From: Dehalococcoidia bacterium
GTDB lineage: Bacteria; Chloroflexota; Dehalococcoidia; Lucifugimonadales; Lucifugimonadaceae
Assembly: GCA_002723375.1 (NCBI GenBank)
Contig: PBNX01000020.1
Coordinates: 1 to 45,382, forward strand
Reading direction: 5' to 3'
Length of the DNA stretch: 45,382 nt
Shown piece by piece: positions 33,825 to 42,105 of the stretch (position 1 is the stretch's first letter; each line of letters opens with the position of its first letter). The notes beneath the pieces are model-generated. The model saw only the letters and a program-made list of their open reading frames with translations. It ran no database searches and was not told the origin of the DNA. Made by a program: the position numbers and the translations under genes.

Positions 33825-35477
33825 ATGAGAAAATTAACAATTGTATTAATTATTGCAACAATATCCTTGTTTGCTTGTTCAAGCGAGGCCGAACCTCAGA
33901 GTCTCAATGAAACTCAAAAGTCTATTGCTCCTTCTTTGCAAGGTTCTGATAATTCTGGAAGTTCTGAATCAGGAAAAGGGGGGACTTTAAAAAGATTGTG
34001 GTCAGATCCACCTACTCTTGATCCTCACCTTGTAACTGATACCACTTCAGCAGGATTAATTGTTGAAATGTTTTCAGGTTTAGTAACTTTAAATCCAGAT
34101 CTAGAGATAGTACCAGATTTAGCGGAAAGTTGGGATTTAAGTGAGAATGGAACTCTTTATACTTTTAAGTTAAGAGCAGATATAAAATTTTCTGATGGAT
34201 CTCCAATTACGGCTAATGATTTTTCCTACTCATTTAATAGAGCAGCAAATCCTGACACAGAATCTCCAGTTGCTGAATTATATTTAGGGGATATTGTTGG
34301 CGTTCAAGAAGTATTAGATGGCGAATCAAATGAGATTTCGGGTGTAAAAGTTATTGATGACAGAAATATACAAATAAAAATTGACTCTCCTAAAGCATAT
34401 TTTCTAGCTAAGCTTACTTATCCTACAGCCTATGTGCTTAAAGAGGCCAATGTAAGTCAAGGAGGAGATAATTGGACAGACTCTCCGGTTGTTACAGGAC
34501 CTTTCGCTTTAGAAAGATATGATTTAGGTCAAGTACTTATTCTCAAAAGGAATGATTTATATTGGGGAGAAAAAGCAAAGCTAGATAGGGTTGAGTTTAA
34601 TTTAGCTGGTGGTGTTCCAATGGCAATGTATGAAAATGGAGAAATAGATATTACTGGAGTAGGGCTTGCTGATCTAGAGAGAGTGCAAGATCAAAATGAC
34701 CCATTAAGCAAAGATTTAATTTCTGTGCCACCATCGTTTACTATTAATTACATTGGGTTTAATGTGTCTAAGCCACCATTTGATGATATAAAATTTAGAC
34801 AAGCGTTAAATCACGCCGTTGACAAACAACTAATTGCTACTCAAGTTTACTCCGAGTTAGTCAGGCCAGCATATGGAATACTCCCTCCTAATTTCCCCGG
34901 CTTTTCAAGTGATGTTAAAGGTTTAGAATATGATCCAGATAAAGCAGTTAAGTTATTGAGCGAGTCTAAATATGCTGATCCAGAAACTAGGCCTTTGATA
35001 GTTGTCACTATACCCGGAACTGGCGGATCTCCAAGTTTAGATATGGAAGTTGTAGCAGATATGTGGGATAGGGTTTTGGGAGTTCAAATAGAAATTCAGC
35101 AAGTTGAATGGGCAACATACTTACAAGATCTTCACAGAGAAAGACTTCAAGTATGGGGTGGATCTGGATGGCAAGCAGATTATCCTGACCCTCAAGATTT
35201 TATCGATATATTATTTCACTCCGAAAGCAAAGGTAATCATGGGAAATACAGTAACTCTCAAGTTGATGAAATACTAGAGGAAGCTAGAATTGACCAAGAT
35301 CCTCTAACTAGAATAAGCAAATATAATAAAGCTGAGCAATTGATAATTGATGATGCGCCTTGGTTACCTATGTGGTTTGATCAAGAAGGATTGGCCTTAA
35401 TAAAACCAAGAGTGAGAGGATTTGAGTTTACCCCTCTAATTGTTCCAAAGCTAAAAAACGTTTATATTCAAAACTAA
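33825..35477 (+). CDS. Peptide ABC transporter substrate-binding lipoprotein (SBP_bac_5)
   Basis: Captures peptides outside the membrane. 550 aa, lipoprotein signal MRKLTIVLIIATISLFACSS with lipobox LFAC. A Ser/Gly-rich linker leads to the family-5 binding fold: GGTLKRLWSDPPTLDPHL, YTFKLRADIKFSDGSPITANDFSYSF, TGPFALERY and IGFNVSKPPFDDIKFRQALNHAVDK. It is followed by two permeases and a gamma-glutamyltransferase, suggesting oligopeptide or gamma-glutamyl-peptide uptake. A TATAAT at 33791-33796 could serve a promoter. No clear Shine-Dalgarno. Confidence 0.92.
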   Translation: MRKLTIVLIIATISLFACSSEAEPQSLNETQKSIAPSLQGSDNSGSSESGKGGTLKRLWSDPPTLDPHLVTDTTSAGLIVEMFSGLVTLNPDLEIVPDLAESWDLSENGTLYTFKLRADIKFSDGSPITANDFSYSFNRAANPDTESPVAELYLGDIVGVQEVLDGESNEISGVKVIDDRNIQIKIDSPKAYFLAKLTYPTAYVLKEANVSQGGDNWTDSPVVTGPFALERYDLGQVLILKRNDLYWGEKAKLDRVEFNLAGGVPMAMYENGEIDITGVGLADLERVQDQNDPLSKDLISVPPSFTINYIGFNVSKPPFDDIKFRQALNHAVDKQLIATQVYSELVRPAYGILPPNFPGFSSDVKGLEYDPDKAVKLLSESKYADPETRPLIVVTIPGTGGSPSLDMEVVADMWDRVLGVQIEIQQVEWATYLQDLHRERLQVWGGSGWQADYPDPQDFIDILFHSESKGNHGKYSNSQVDEILEEARIDQDPLTRISKYNKAEQLIIDDAPWLPMWFDQEGLALIKPRVRGFEFTPLIVPKLKNVYIQN

Positions 35478-35496
35478 ATAAACAAAAAAATACGTT

Positions 35497-36435
35497 TTGC
35501 TAATATACGCAATTAAACGAATACTATGGGTTCCACTAGTAATGCTAGTTATAGCATTAATGGTTTTTATTCTTGGAATATACGGTCCTGGAGATCCTGT
35601 AGAGGTTATTCTTGGTAATAACTATACTGAAGAGCTAGCAGATTCTTTAAGAGAAAAGAAAGGACTAAACGATCCTGTTTTTGTTCAATATTTTAGGTAT
35701 ATTGGTGATTCGGTAAAAGGTGATTTTGGTGAAAGTTATAAATATCCTGGAAAAACTGTTTCAGAACTTCTTGCGCCAAAATTGGCAGTGTCTGCAAAAT
35801 TATTCATTATATCTATACTAATTTCTACTATATTCGGGATTCCATTAGGTTTTTATGCAGCAATAAAACAAGGAACTCCCATTGATCCGCTTGTTGTATC
35901 TATGACTTTAATAATTTATGCAATGCCTGTTTTTTTAACTGCTCCATTTTTGATTATTATTTTTGCTTTGGAATTAGGATGGGTCCCGGTTTCTGGGTGG
36001 GGCGGTATTTTTGATTCAAGATCTATACTTCCTGCTATAACTGTGGGGCTACCTGGAATTGCTGTAATTGCAAGATTGATGAGAGCAAGCACTTTAGATG
36101 TTTTAGGTCAGGAATTTATCACTTTTGCAAAAGCTAAAGGGGTAAGTAGACGTGAAGTTATTTATAAACATGTTGGAAAAAATGCAATATTGCCTGTTGT
36201 TACTGTATTAGGATTGTCATTTTCTGGGATGTTGGGAGGTGCTCTGATTGTAGAGCTTATATTTGGAATACCAGGTGTTGCAAGATTTGCTTTAGACGCA
36301 ATTTTTTCTAGAGATTACCCAATAATTATGGCTTTAACTCTAATTGGAACCGCGACATTGGTGATTGCAAATTTAATTGTTGATCTTTTATATGTACTTC
36401 TTGATCCAAGGATTAGGTATAGTAATGACAATTAA
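35497..36435 (+). CDS. Peptide ABC transporter permease (DppB/OppB type)
   Basis: First permease subunit, 312 aa, six membrane segments. It begins at TTG 35497 (MLIYAIKRILWVPLVM, the usual DppB opening). It carries the large periplasmic loop GPGDPVEVILG...LREKKGLNDPVFVQYFRY, and the EAA loop is EFITFAKAKGVSRREVIYKHVGKNAILPVV. It is 19 nt downstream of the binding protein and overlaps the second permease by 11 nt. Confidence 0.93.
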   Translation: MLIYAIKRILWVPLVMLVIALMVFILGIYGPGDPVEVILGNNYTEELADSLREKKGLNDPVFVQYFRYIGDSVKGDFGESYKYPGKTVSELLAPKLAVSAKLFIISILISTIFGIPLGFYAAIKQGTPIDPLVVSMTLIIYAMPVFLTAPFLIIIFALELGWVPVSGWGGIFDSRSILPAITVGLPGIAVIARLMRASTLDVLGQEFITFAKAKGVSRREVIYKHVGKNAILPVVTVLGLSFSGMLGGALIVELIFGIPGVARFALDAIFSRDYPIIMALTLIGTATLVIANLIVDLLYVLLDPRIRYSNDN

Positions 36436-37390
36436 TAATGAACAAAAAATCACTTCACTTAGCCCTTTTCGGCATGGCTTAAATAGTTTACTTAAAAAAA
36501 AGGTCGCCGTTTCAGTTATTTTAGTTTTAATAATAGTTTATATAGTTGGCCTCTTTGCTCCATTGATTGCCCCTTACTCTTATTCTGAAACAGATTTAAT
36601 GAATACTCAAAGTGGGCCAACTTTAGATCACATATTTGGAACTGATAGATTAGGAAGGGATATATTTACTAGGATAATTTGGGGTATACAAACCACAGTG
36701 ATTATCACTATAGTTGGCCTTGTAACAGGAAGCTTGATCCTTGGTGTTAGCCTTGGCTTAGTTGCTGGCTACTTTAGAGGAAAAGCAGATTCAATTATTA
36801 CAAGAACAGGAGAAGTTTTAGCTGCATTTCCTGATATTTTATTAATTATTATTTTAGCAGCCACTCTTAGGCCTAGGATTGTGGACTTTGCACGAACCAT
36901 AGAAGATATGTCAGGAATAAATGGAATAGTCTCTTCAGGCATAGTGGATTTTGCAGTAATTGGTATAGCTTTATTGCCACTTAGTTGGTTTGGAATGATG
37001 AGATTAGTTAGAGGGCAAGTTTTGTCTGTAGGACAAAGAGAATATGTTCAGGCTGCGAGAATTGCAGGGGCATCAAATACTAGAATTCTTTTTCGGCATA
37101 TCCTTCCTAATGTCATTGGTCCAATTATTGTTTCAGCTAGTTTTGGTTTAGGTGCTGTTGCCGGAACTGAAGTTTTCTTAAGTTTTTTGGGTCTAGGTGT
37201 TCAGCCTCCTCATCCAAGCCTAGGCATAATGATTGCTGACGTTACAGGAAGAGGAGCGTCCAGTGTTTCTGTTTTAAAAAACCATCCGGAGCAAATTTTA
37301 GCTCCAATAGCAGTTGTTTGGATATTAATTTTTTGCTGGAATTTACTTGGAGATGCTTTAACTGATATATTCAATCCTAGGTCAAAATAG
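36425..37390 (+). CDS. Peptide ABC transporter permease (DppC/OppC type)
   Basis: Second permease subunit. I start it at ATG 36425 (MTINNEQKITSLSPFRHGLN); the track's 36377 lies well inside dppB. 321 aa. Features are the N-terminal OppC segment, ANTQSGPT..HIFGTDRLGRDIFTRIIWG, and the EAA loop REYVQAARIAGASNTRILFRHILPNVIGPI. The ATPase subunits (DppD/DppF) that must energise the transporter are not in this operon; the next gene is ggt. Confidence 0.93.
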   Translation: MTINNEQKITSLSPFRHGLNSLLKKKVAVSVILVLIIVYIVGLFAPLIAPYSYSETDLMNTQSGPTLDHIFGTDRLGRDIFTRIIWGIQTTVIITIVGLVTGSLILGVSLGLVAGYFRGKADSIITRTGEVLAAFPDILLIIILAATLRPRIVDFARTIEDMSGINGIVSSGIVDFAVIGIALLPLSWFGMMRLVRGQVLSVGQREYVQAARIAGASNTRILFRHILPNVIGPIIVSASFGLGAVAGTEVFLSFLGLGVQPPHPSLGIMIADVTGRGASSVSVLKNHPEQILAPIAVVWILIFCWNLLGDALTDIFNPRSK

Positions 37391-37428
37391 GCTTCATATA
37401 TTAACTTGATTATTGGTATTAAAAATTT

Positions 37429-39039
37429 ATGGAAATGTTTTCAATAAATGAATATACATCTCGGCGTTCAGATGTTTTAGGGCTTAATGGAATTGTTGCA
37501 ACTAGTAATCCGCTTGCTGCTAACGCAGGACTTGATATTTTAAAAAAAGGAGGCAACTGTGTTGATGCAGCTGTATGCGCTGCATCAGTATTGAATGTAG
37601 TTGAACCAATGTCAACAGGAATAGGTGGAGATGTATTCGCGCTTATTTATGATAAAAGCTCTTCTTCAGTGAAAGCTTTGAACGGAAGTGGGAGATCAGG
37701 TAGAAATTCAACTATTGAAGATTTTGCTAAATTTGGTCTTGATCATATCCCTCTTCAAGGTGAATTTTCTGGCATGTCTGTTAGTGTTCCTGGTGCAGTA
37801 GATGCTTGGCAAGAATTAGTAGATAAATTTGGAAAATTCTCTCTTGATACAGTATTATTGCCTGCAATTGATATTGCTAACAAAGGTTTTGGAGTATCAG
37901 AAATTACTGCGCATCTTTGGAAGATAAGTGAAAATAAATTATCAATAAATAATAATTGCGATTTCTTAGTAAGTAATAAATCTCCAAAATTTGGAGATAA
38001 ATTTTCGAATCCAAATTTAGCGAATATATTAAAAGGCATTTCAGATAATGGAAAATCTTATTTTTACCAAGGAGAAGTGCCCAATAAAATTTCAGATTAT
38101 ATTAAACAATTTCACGGATGGCTTTCTGAAGAAGATTTTTTAAATCATGAAAGCGAATGGGTGGAGCCTATAACTTCAAATTATAGAGGATATGATGTTT
38201 GGGAATGCCCTCCTAACGGGCAAGGTATAGCCGCGCTGATTGCATTAAACATATTTGAAAATTTTGATCAATTTGATTCCGAATTAATGAAGGTACATTA
38301 TCAAATTGAATCAATGAAAATAGCTTTTCGGGATGCTCTTTGGTACGTAGCTGACCCAGATAAATTCAAAGTTCCTATAGATCATTTACTTTCTAAAGAA
38401 TATGCTAAAAAAAGATTTAATGAAATTAATTCTTCTAAATCAAATTACGGTTACAGGAAAGGAAATTTTAAACAACAAGGAGACACAGTTTATATTTCAG
38501 TAATCGATGGAGAAGGGAATGCTTGCTCATTAATTAACAGCTTATATCAAGGTTTTGGTGCAGGGTTAGTGGTTCCTGAAACAGGAATAGCATTGCAAAA
38601 TAGAGGGGCATTATTTTCATTAAACCAAGACCATCCAAATATTTTTGAACCGTTAAAAAGGCCATTTAATACAATAATTCCAGCAATGATTACAAAGGAA
38701 AGTAAGTTAGTTAGTTCAATGGGTGTCATGGGAGGTTTTCAGCAACCCCAAGGTCACATGCAAGTAATTTCTAATATGGTTGATTATGACATGAGCCCTC
38801 AATCTGCTTTAGATAACAAAAGGTTTAGTGTAAGTATAGAAGAAGATTTAGTTTATTTAGAAAATTCATTTCCTAATGAAGTTATTCAAGAATTAAGGGG
38901 CAGAGGGCATAATGTAGATATAAAAAGTGGATACGAAAGAGGATTGTTTGGGGGAGGGCAAATTATAAATAATTATAAAAATAATGTATTAATAGGAGGC
39001 TCGGATTCCAGAAAAGATGGCCAGGCAGTAAGCTATTAG
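37429..39039 (+). CDS. ggt: Gamma-glutamyltransferase
   Basis: N-terminal-nucleophile hydrolase that cleaves gamma-glutamyl bonds of glutathione and similar compounds. 536 aa. It begins with the GIVATSNPLAANAGLDILKKGGNCVDAAVCAA region and EPMSTGIGGDVFALIY. The self-processing site is at Thr353 in QQGDTVYISVIDGEGNACS, and the C-terminal small subunit ends in GLFGGGQII...GGSDSRKDG. No signal peptide is visible, so it may be cytoplasmic or exported by another route. It follows the peptide permeases by 38 nt, linking uptake to gamma-glutamyl peptide breakdown. Confidence 0.93.
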   Translation: MEMFSINEYTSRRSDVLGLNGIVATSNPLAANAGLDILKKGGNCVDAAVCAASVLNVVEPMSTGIGGDVFALIYDKSSSSVKALNGSGRSGRNSTIEDFAKFGLDHIPLQGEFSGMSVSVPGAVDAWQELVDKFGKFSLDTVLLPAIDIANKGFGVSEITAHLWKISENKLSINNNCDFLVSNKSPKFGDKFSNPNLANILKGISDNGKSYFYQGEVPNKISDYIKQFHGWLSEEDFLNHESEWVEPITSNYRGYDVWECPPNGQGIAALIALNIFENFDQFDSELMKVHYQIESMKIAFRDALWYVADPDKFKVPIDHLLSKEYAKKRFNEINSSKSNYGYRKGNFKQQGDTVYISVIDGEGNACSLINSLYQGFGAGLVVPETGIALQNRGALFSLNQDHPNIFEPLKRPFNTIIPAMITKESKLVSSMGVMGGFQQPQGHMQVISNMVDYDMSPQSALDNKRFSVSIEEDLVYLENSFPNEVIQELRGRGHNVDIKSGYERGLFGGGQIINNYKNNVLIGGSDSRKDGQAVSY

Positions 39040-39040
39040 A

Positions 39041-40135
39041 ATGAAAGTTGCGATAGTTTCGCCATATGATATATCTAAAACTGGTGGTGTAACCAATCAT
39101 GTTATTAATTTAGCCAAAGAACTAACTTATCAAGGAAATAAAGTTTCAATTATTGCACCCTCTTCAAATAAATTATTTAGAATTAAAAATATTAATTTTT
39201 TAAATGCTGGAAATCCAACTATAGTTAATTTTGGTTCAACAAAAGCGTCTATTTCTGTAAATTTTATCTCAATAATTAAAGTAAGAAATTTTATTAAAAA
39301 AAATTCCTTTGATTTAATGCATATTCATGAACCCCTAGTTCCCTTTGTATCATTATTTTCGTTAATTTTTTCAAAATCTCCGGTTGTATTAACTTTTCAC
39401 GCGACATTTAACTCAAGTTGGAAATTTAAATTTTGGGGTTTTTTATTCCGAGATTGGATAATAAGCTCTTTATCAAAAATTTGTGTTTCCAAGACAGCTG
39501 CTTTAACTTTAAAAAATTATGGATATGAATTCCCTTATGAACTAATTCCAAACGGAGTGGATTTAGAAAGATTTAATCATAATATAAACAAAGATCATAA
39601 AAAACGAAAAATATTATTTGTTGGTAGGAATGAAGATCGTAAAGGGATAAAAATACTTATTGAGGCTTTCAAGATTATTAACAAAAAATATAGCACTGTA
39701 GAATTAAATTTGGTCGGGGAAGGAGTTTCTCTTTTATCAAACAAGTATAAAAATATCCCTAATTGTAAATTTTATGATCATATGGAAGGTCAAGATTTGG
39801 TCGATATGTACCATAGCTCTCAGATTTTTTGCTCTCCTGCTCTTGAAAATGAAAGTTTTGGAATAGTACTTTTAGAAGCTATGGCTTCAGGATTGGCTGT
39901 TGTGGCTTCAGATATTGATGGTTATAGAGGTATAGTCAATAATTATGAGAATGGCATTCTTTTCAAAAATGGAGACGCTAGAAGTCTTTCAGGTGCTCTT
40001 ATTGAACTAATTGACAACAGAGAAATGATAAATAAGTTATCATTAAATGGGATTAATTTTTCAAAAAAATATTCTTGGCGAGAAGTTTCTAGAAATATAG
40101 TTTTTAATTATGAAAAGAGTTTAAAAATTGGCTGA
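39041..40135 (+). CDS. GT4 glycosyltransferase, PimA-like
   Basis: 364 aa GT-B fold enzyme. The N-terminal acceptor domain opens KVAIVSPYDISKTGGVTNHV (glycine loop as in PimA). The C-terminal donor domain has ILFVGRNEDRKGIKILIEAF and the EX7E motif in ENESFGIVLLEAMASG. The next gene, overlapping by 8 nt, is a CDP-alcohol phosphatidyltransferase, the same pairing as phosphatidylinositol-phosphate synthase and the mannosyltransferase PimA in Actinobacteria. A lipid-linked sugar transfer is therefore likely; donor and acceptor are not shown by the sequence. Confidence 0.85.
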   Translation: MKVAIVSPYDISKTGGVTNHVINLAKELTYQGNKVSIIAPSSNKLFRIKNINFLNAGNPTIVNFGSTKASISVNFISIIKVRNFIKKNSFDLMHIHEPLVPFVSLFSLIFSKSPVVLTFHATFNSSWKFKFWGFLFRDWIISSLSKICVSKTAALTLKNYGYEFPYELIPNGVDLERFNHNINKDHKKRKILFVGRNEDRKGIKILIEAFKIINKKYSTVELNLVGEGVSLLSNKYKNIPNCKFYDHMEGQDLVDMYHSSQIFCSPALENESFGIVLLEAMASGLAVVASDIDGYRGIVNNYENGILFKNGDARSLSGALIELIDNREMINKLSLNGINFSKKYSWREVSRNIVFNYEKSLKIG

Positions 40136-40727
40136 TTATTTTGAAAGATCTAGAGATAATTTAAGGTCAATGGCTGAAGGCGTGATAATTGACCCTGTTG
40201 TTAATATTCTTGTGAGACTTAGATGCACACCGAATTTTGTTACTATACTAGGATTTTTTACAGTTTTTGTTGCAACTTTTTTTGCTGCTCAAGGGAATTT
40301 TAGATTATCCGGAATGCTTGTTATGCTGTCCGGATTAATGGATGTATATGATGGAGCTCTAGCTAGAAAATTACAAAAAGATTCTGATAAAGGTGCTTTT
40401 TTAGATTCAACGCTAGATAGATTAGGCGAAGCAGTAATTTTAATTGGAGTTATTTATTATTATTCTTCAAAAAATGAAGAGATTATTGTACTTATGACAA
40501 GTATATCAATCGTTTTTTCATTAATGATAAGTTATTTAAGGGCAAGAATAGAAGGGTTGGGTTATAATTCAAAAAGTGGCATGTTCACAAGACCTGAGAG
40601 GATATTAATTGTTGGGCTTGGATTAATATTTTTTAGCCCAATAATAATGATATACGTTTTAACTTTAGCTGTTTCAGTAGGGCTAGTTCATAGATTTTTC
40701 TTGTTTTGGAAACTTCTGAGGAAATAG
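40128..40727 (+). CDS. CDP-alcohol phosphatidyltransferase (PgsA/phosphatidylinositol-phosphate synthase type)
   Basis: 199 aa membrane enzyme starting at TTG 40128 (MADYFERSRDNLRSMAEG) within the end of the glycosyltransferase gene. The signature D-xx-DG-xx-AR-x8-G-xxx-D-xxx-D is complete: DVYDGALARKLQKDSDKG then AFLDSTLDRLGE, with about five to six membrane segments around it. It transfers a phosphatidyl group from CDP-diacylglycerol to a small alcohol. The PimA-like neighbour suggests inositol phosphate, but glycerol-3-phosphate is possible. Its end carries the GAGGA that serves the next gene. Confidence 0.87.
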   Translation: MADYFERSRDNLRSMAEGVIIDPVVNILVRLRCTPNFVTILGFFTVFVATFFAAQGNFRLSGMLVMLSGLMDVYDGALARKLQKDSDKGAFLDSTLDRLGEAVILIGVIYYYSSKNEEIIVLMTSISIVFSLMISYLRARIEGLGYNSKSGMFTRPERILIVGLGLIFFSPIIMIYVLTLAVSVGLVHRFFLFWKLLRK

Positions 40728-40728
40728 A

Positions 40729-41980
40729 ATGAAAAAAAAAATATTTTTTTCTAATTAAATTTCATTATTTATTTATTTTATTATTAGCATTTACTATTAA
40801 TGCTAGTTATTTAAGCGCAGACCAAAGCATAGTGTTAAATGATTCAGCAAAATCTTTTATTCCTAAAGGGATTGAATTTAGTATTGATTTGTTAAGTAAA
40901 GAAAGCATCGATGATATTCAAATTAAATTCAAAGTTGATGGAAGAAAATCTTATCAGTATGAATATTTAAATTTGGATAATTTTCTAGAAAATGAATCTT
41001 TAAAATATTTTTTTTCAACAGAACGTTCATCTAGTTATATTCCGCCTGGAAGTAAATTAACTTATTTCTTTGAAATATTTTTTAAGGATGGAACCTCACA
41101 TGTTACTGAAAAAAAAGAACATATATTTTTAGATTCAAGGTTTGAGTGGGAAAAGGTAGAAGGAGAAATAGTAACAATTTATTATCATGGGCCAGTTTCT
41201 AGAAGAGCAAAAAAGATGCTTGAAGCATGCGAAGACTCTGTATATAAAATTTCAGACTTATTAGGTGTAGAAAAAAACGAAAATATATCAGTTATGATGT
41301 ACAACAATTATTCTGAAATGTTCGATGTTGTTGTAAAAAAGAGTGAAACTCAAGCAAATTCATTAATCACTGAAGGGCAAGCATTTGCAACAGAGAATGT
41401 TGTGTTAGTTGATGGGGGTTCTGGATCCGCATTAGGTGTAGCCACTCACGAAATTACTCATATTATAGTTGCAAGGGCTACCAAGTCTTCATATTTAGGG
41501 GTACCTTTATGGCTTAATGAAGGATTAGCTGAATTTGGAAATATAGAACAAGGCCAAGGATACGATAGATATTTAGAATGGGCTATTGATACAGGAAGGT
41601 TATTTCCATTTAGCTCATTAAATAGATTTCCAGGTAACCCCAATTTAACTTTAGTTGCTTACGGACAGTCAAAGTCTTTTGTTGAATTTTTAATTAATAA
41701 TTTTCCTGAAGGCTCCATGATTAAGTTAATGAAAGAAATTTCTAACAAGAAATCAATAGAAGATAGCTTTATTTCTTCTTTTGGGGTTTCTTTAGATGAT
41801 CTTGAAATTCAATGGAAAAAAGATCTTGGAATAATCGATAGAAAAAATGAAACTTCAACTTCTTCAGAATTAAATAATGGGGCATTGGGAAGTTGCAATG
41901 GTGGCTCAATGGGGTTCGAACTTAGTAGTATAATACTTCTTTTACTTGCTTATTTCGTAAAGAAAAAAGTAAATAATTAA
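40729..41980 (+). CDS. Membrane-anchored HExxH metallopeptidase (peptidase MA-like) with a frameshift in its signal peptide
   Basis: The ATG at 40729 has GAGGA 6 nt upstream and begins one base after the pgsA-like stop, but its frame ends after nine codons. Dropping one base from the A10 run (40732-40741) gives MKKKYFFLIKFHYLFILLLA, then continues directly into the track ORF (40832, GTG), forming a signal peptide ending near YLSA. The domain has VATHEITHIIVARATK and, 20-odd residues on, LNEGLAEF: the gluzincin zinc site with catalytic Glu. The tail LGSCNGGSMGFE, a hydrophobic stretch and KKK match the anchor of the protein at 18089-19180. The frame break is either a homopolymer error or real slippage. 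Confidence 0.8.
40732..40741 (+). other. A10 homopolymer that breaks the peptidase reading frame
   Basis: Ten A follow the ATG directly, then TA and seven T. Nine A would keep the signal peptide in frame with the peptidase. Both runs are typical sites of sequencing error and of RNA-polymerase slippage. Confidence 0.85.
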
Positions 41981-42006
41981 TATTTACGTTAAAAAATAAG
42001 ATTAAT

Positions 42007-42043
42007 GTAACATTTTAGTAACATATTTTTTATTTCAAGAAAC
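42007..42043. promoter_or_regulatory. Repeated GTAAC/GAAAC half-sites upstream of amtB (candidate nitrogen operator)
   Basis: GTAAC at 42007-42011 and 42018-42022 (11-bp period, six-base spacer), and GAAAC at 42039-42043. The arrangement resembles the GlnR box of Actinobacteria (GTnAC-n6-GAAAC), which controls amtB-glnK genes. No GlnR gene is in the window, so this is an inference from spacing, sequence and position. Confidence 0.4.
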
Positions 42044-42105
42044 ATTTTCTTTCTAAAAAACAATAAGTTATTCACTTAAGATAAATTTATAGAAAGGATA
42101 TTATT

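Noticed and set aside
36377-36424. Upstream start of the second permease
   Set aside because: It is inside the first permease; ATG 36425 fits the family.
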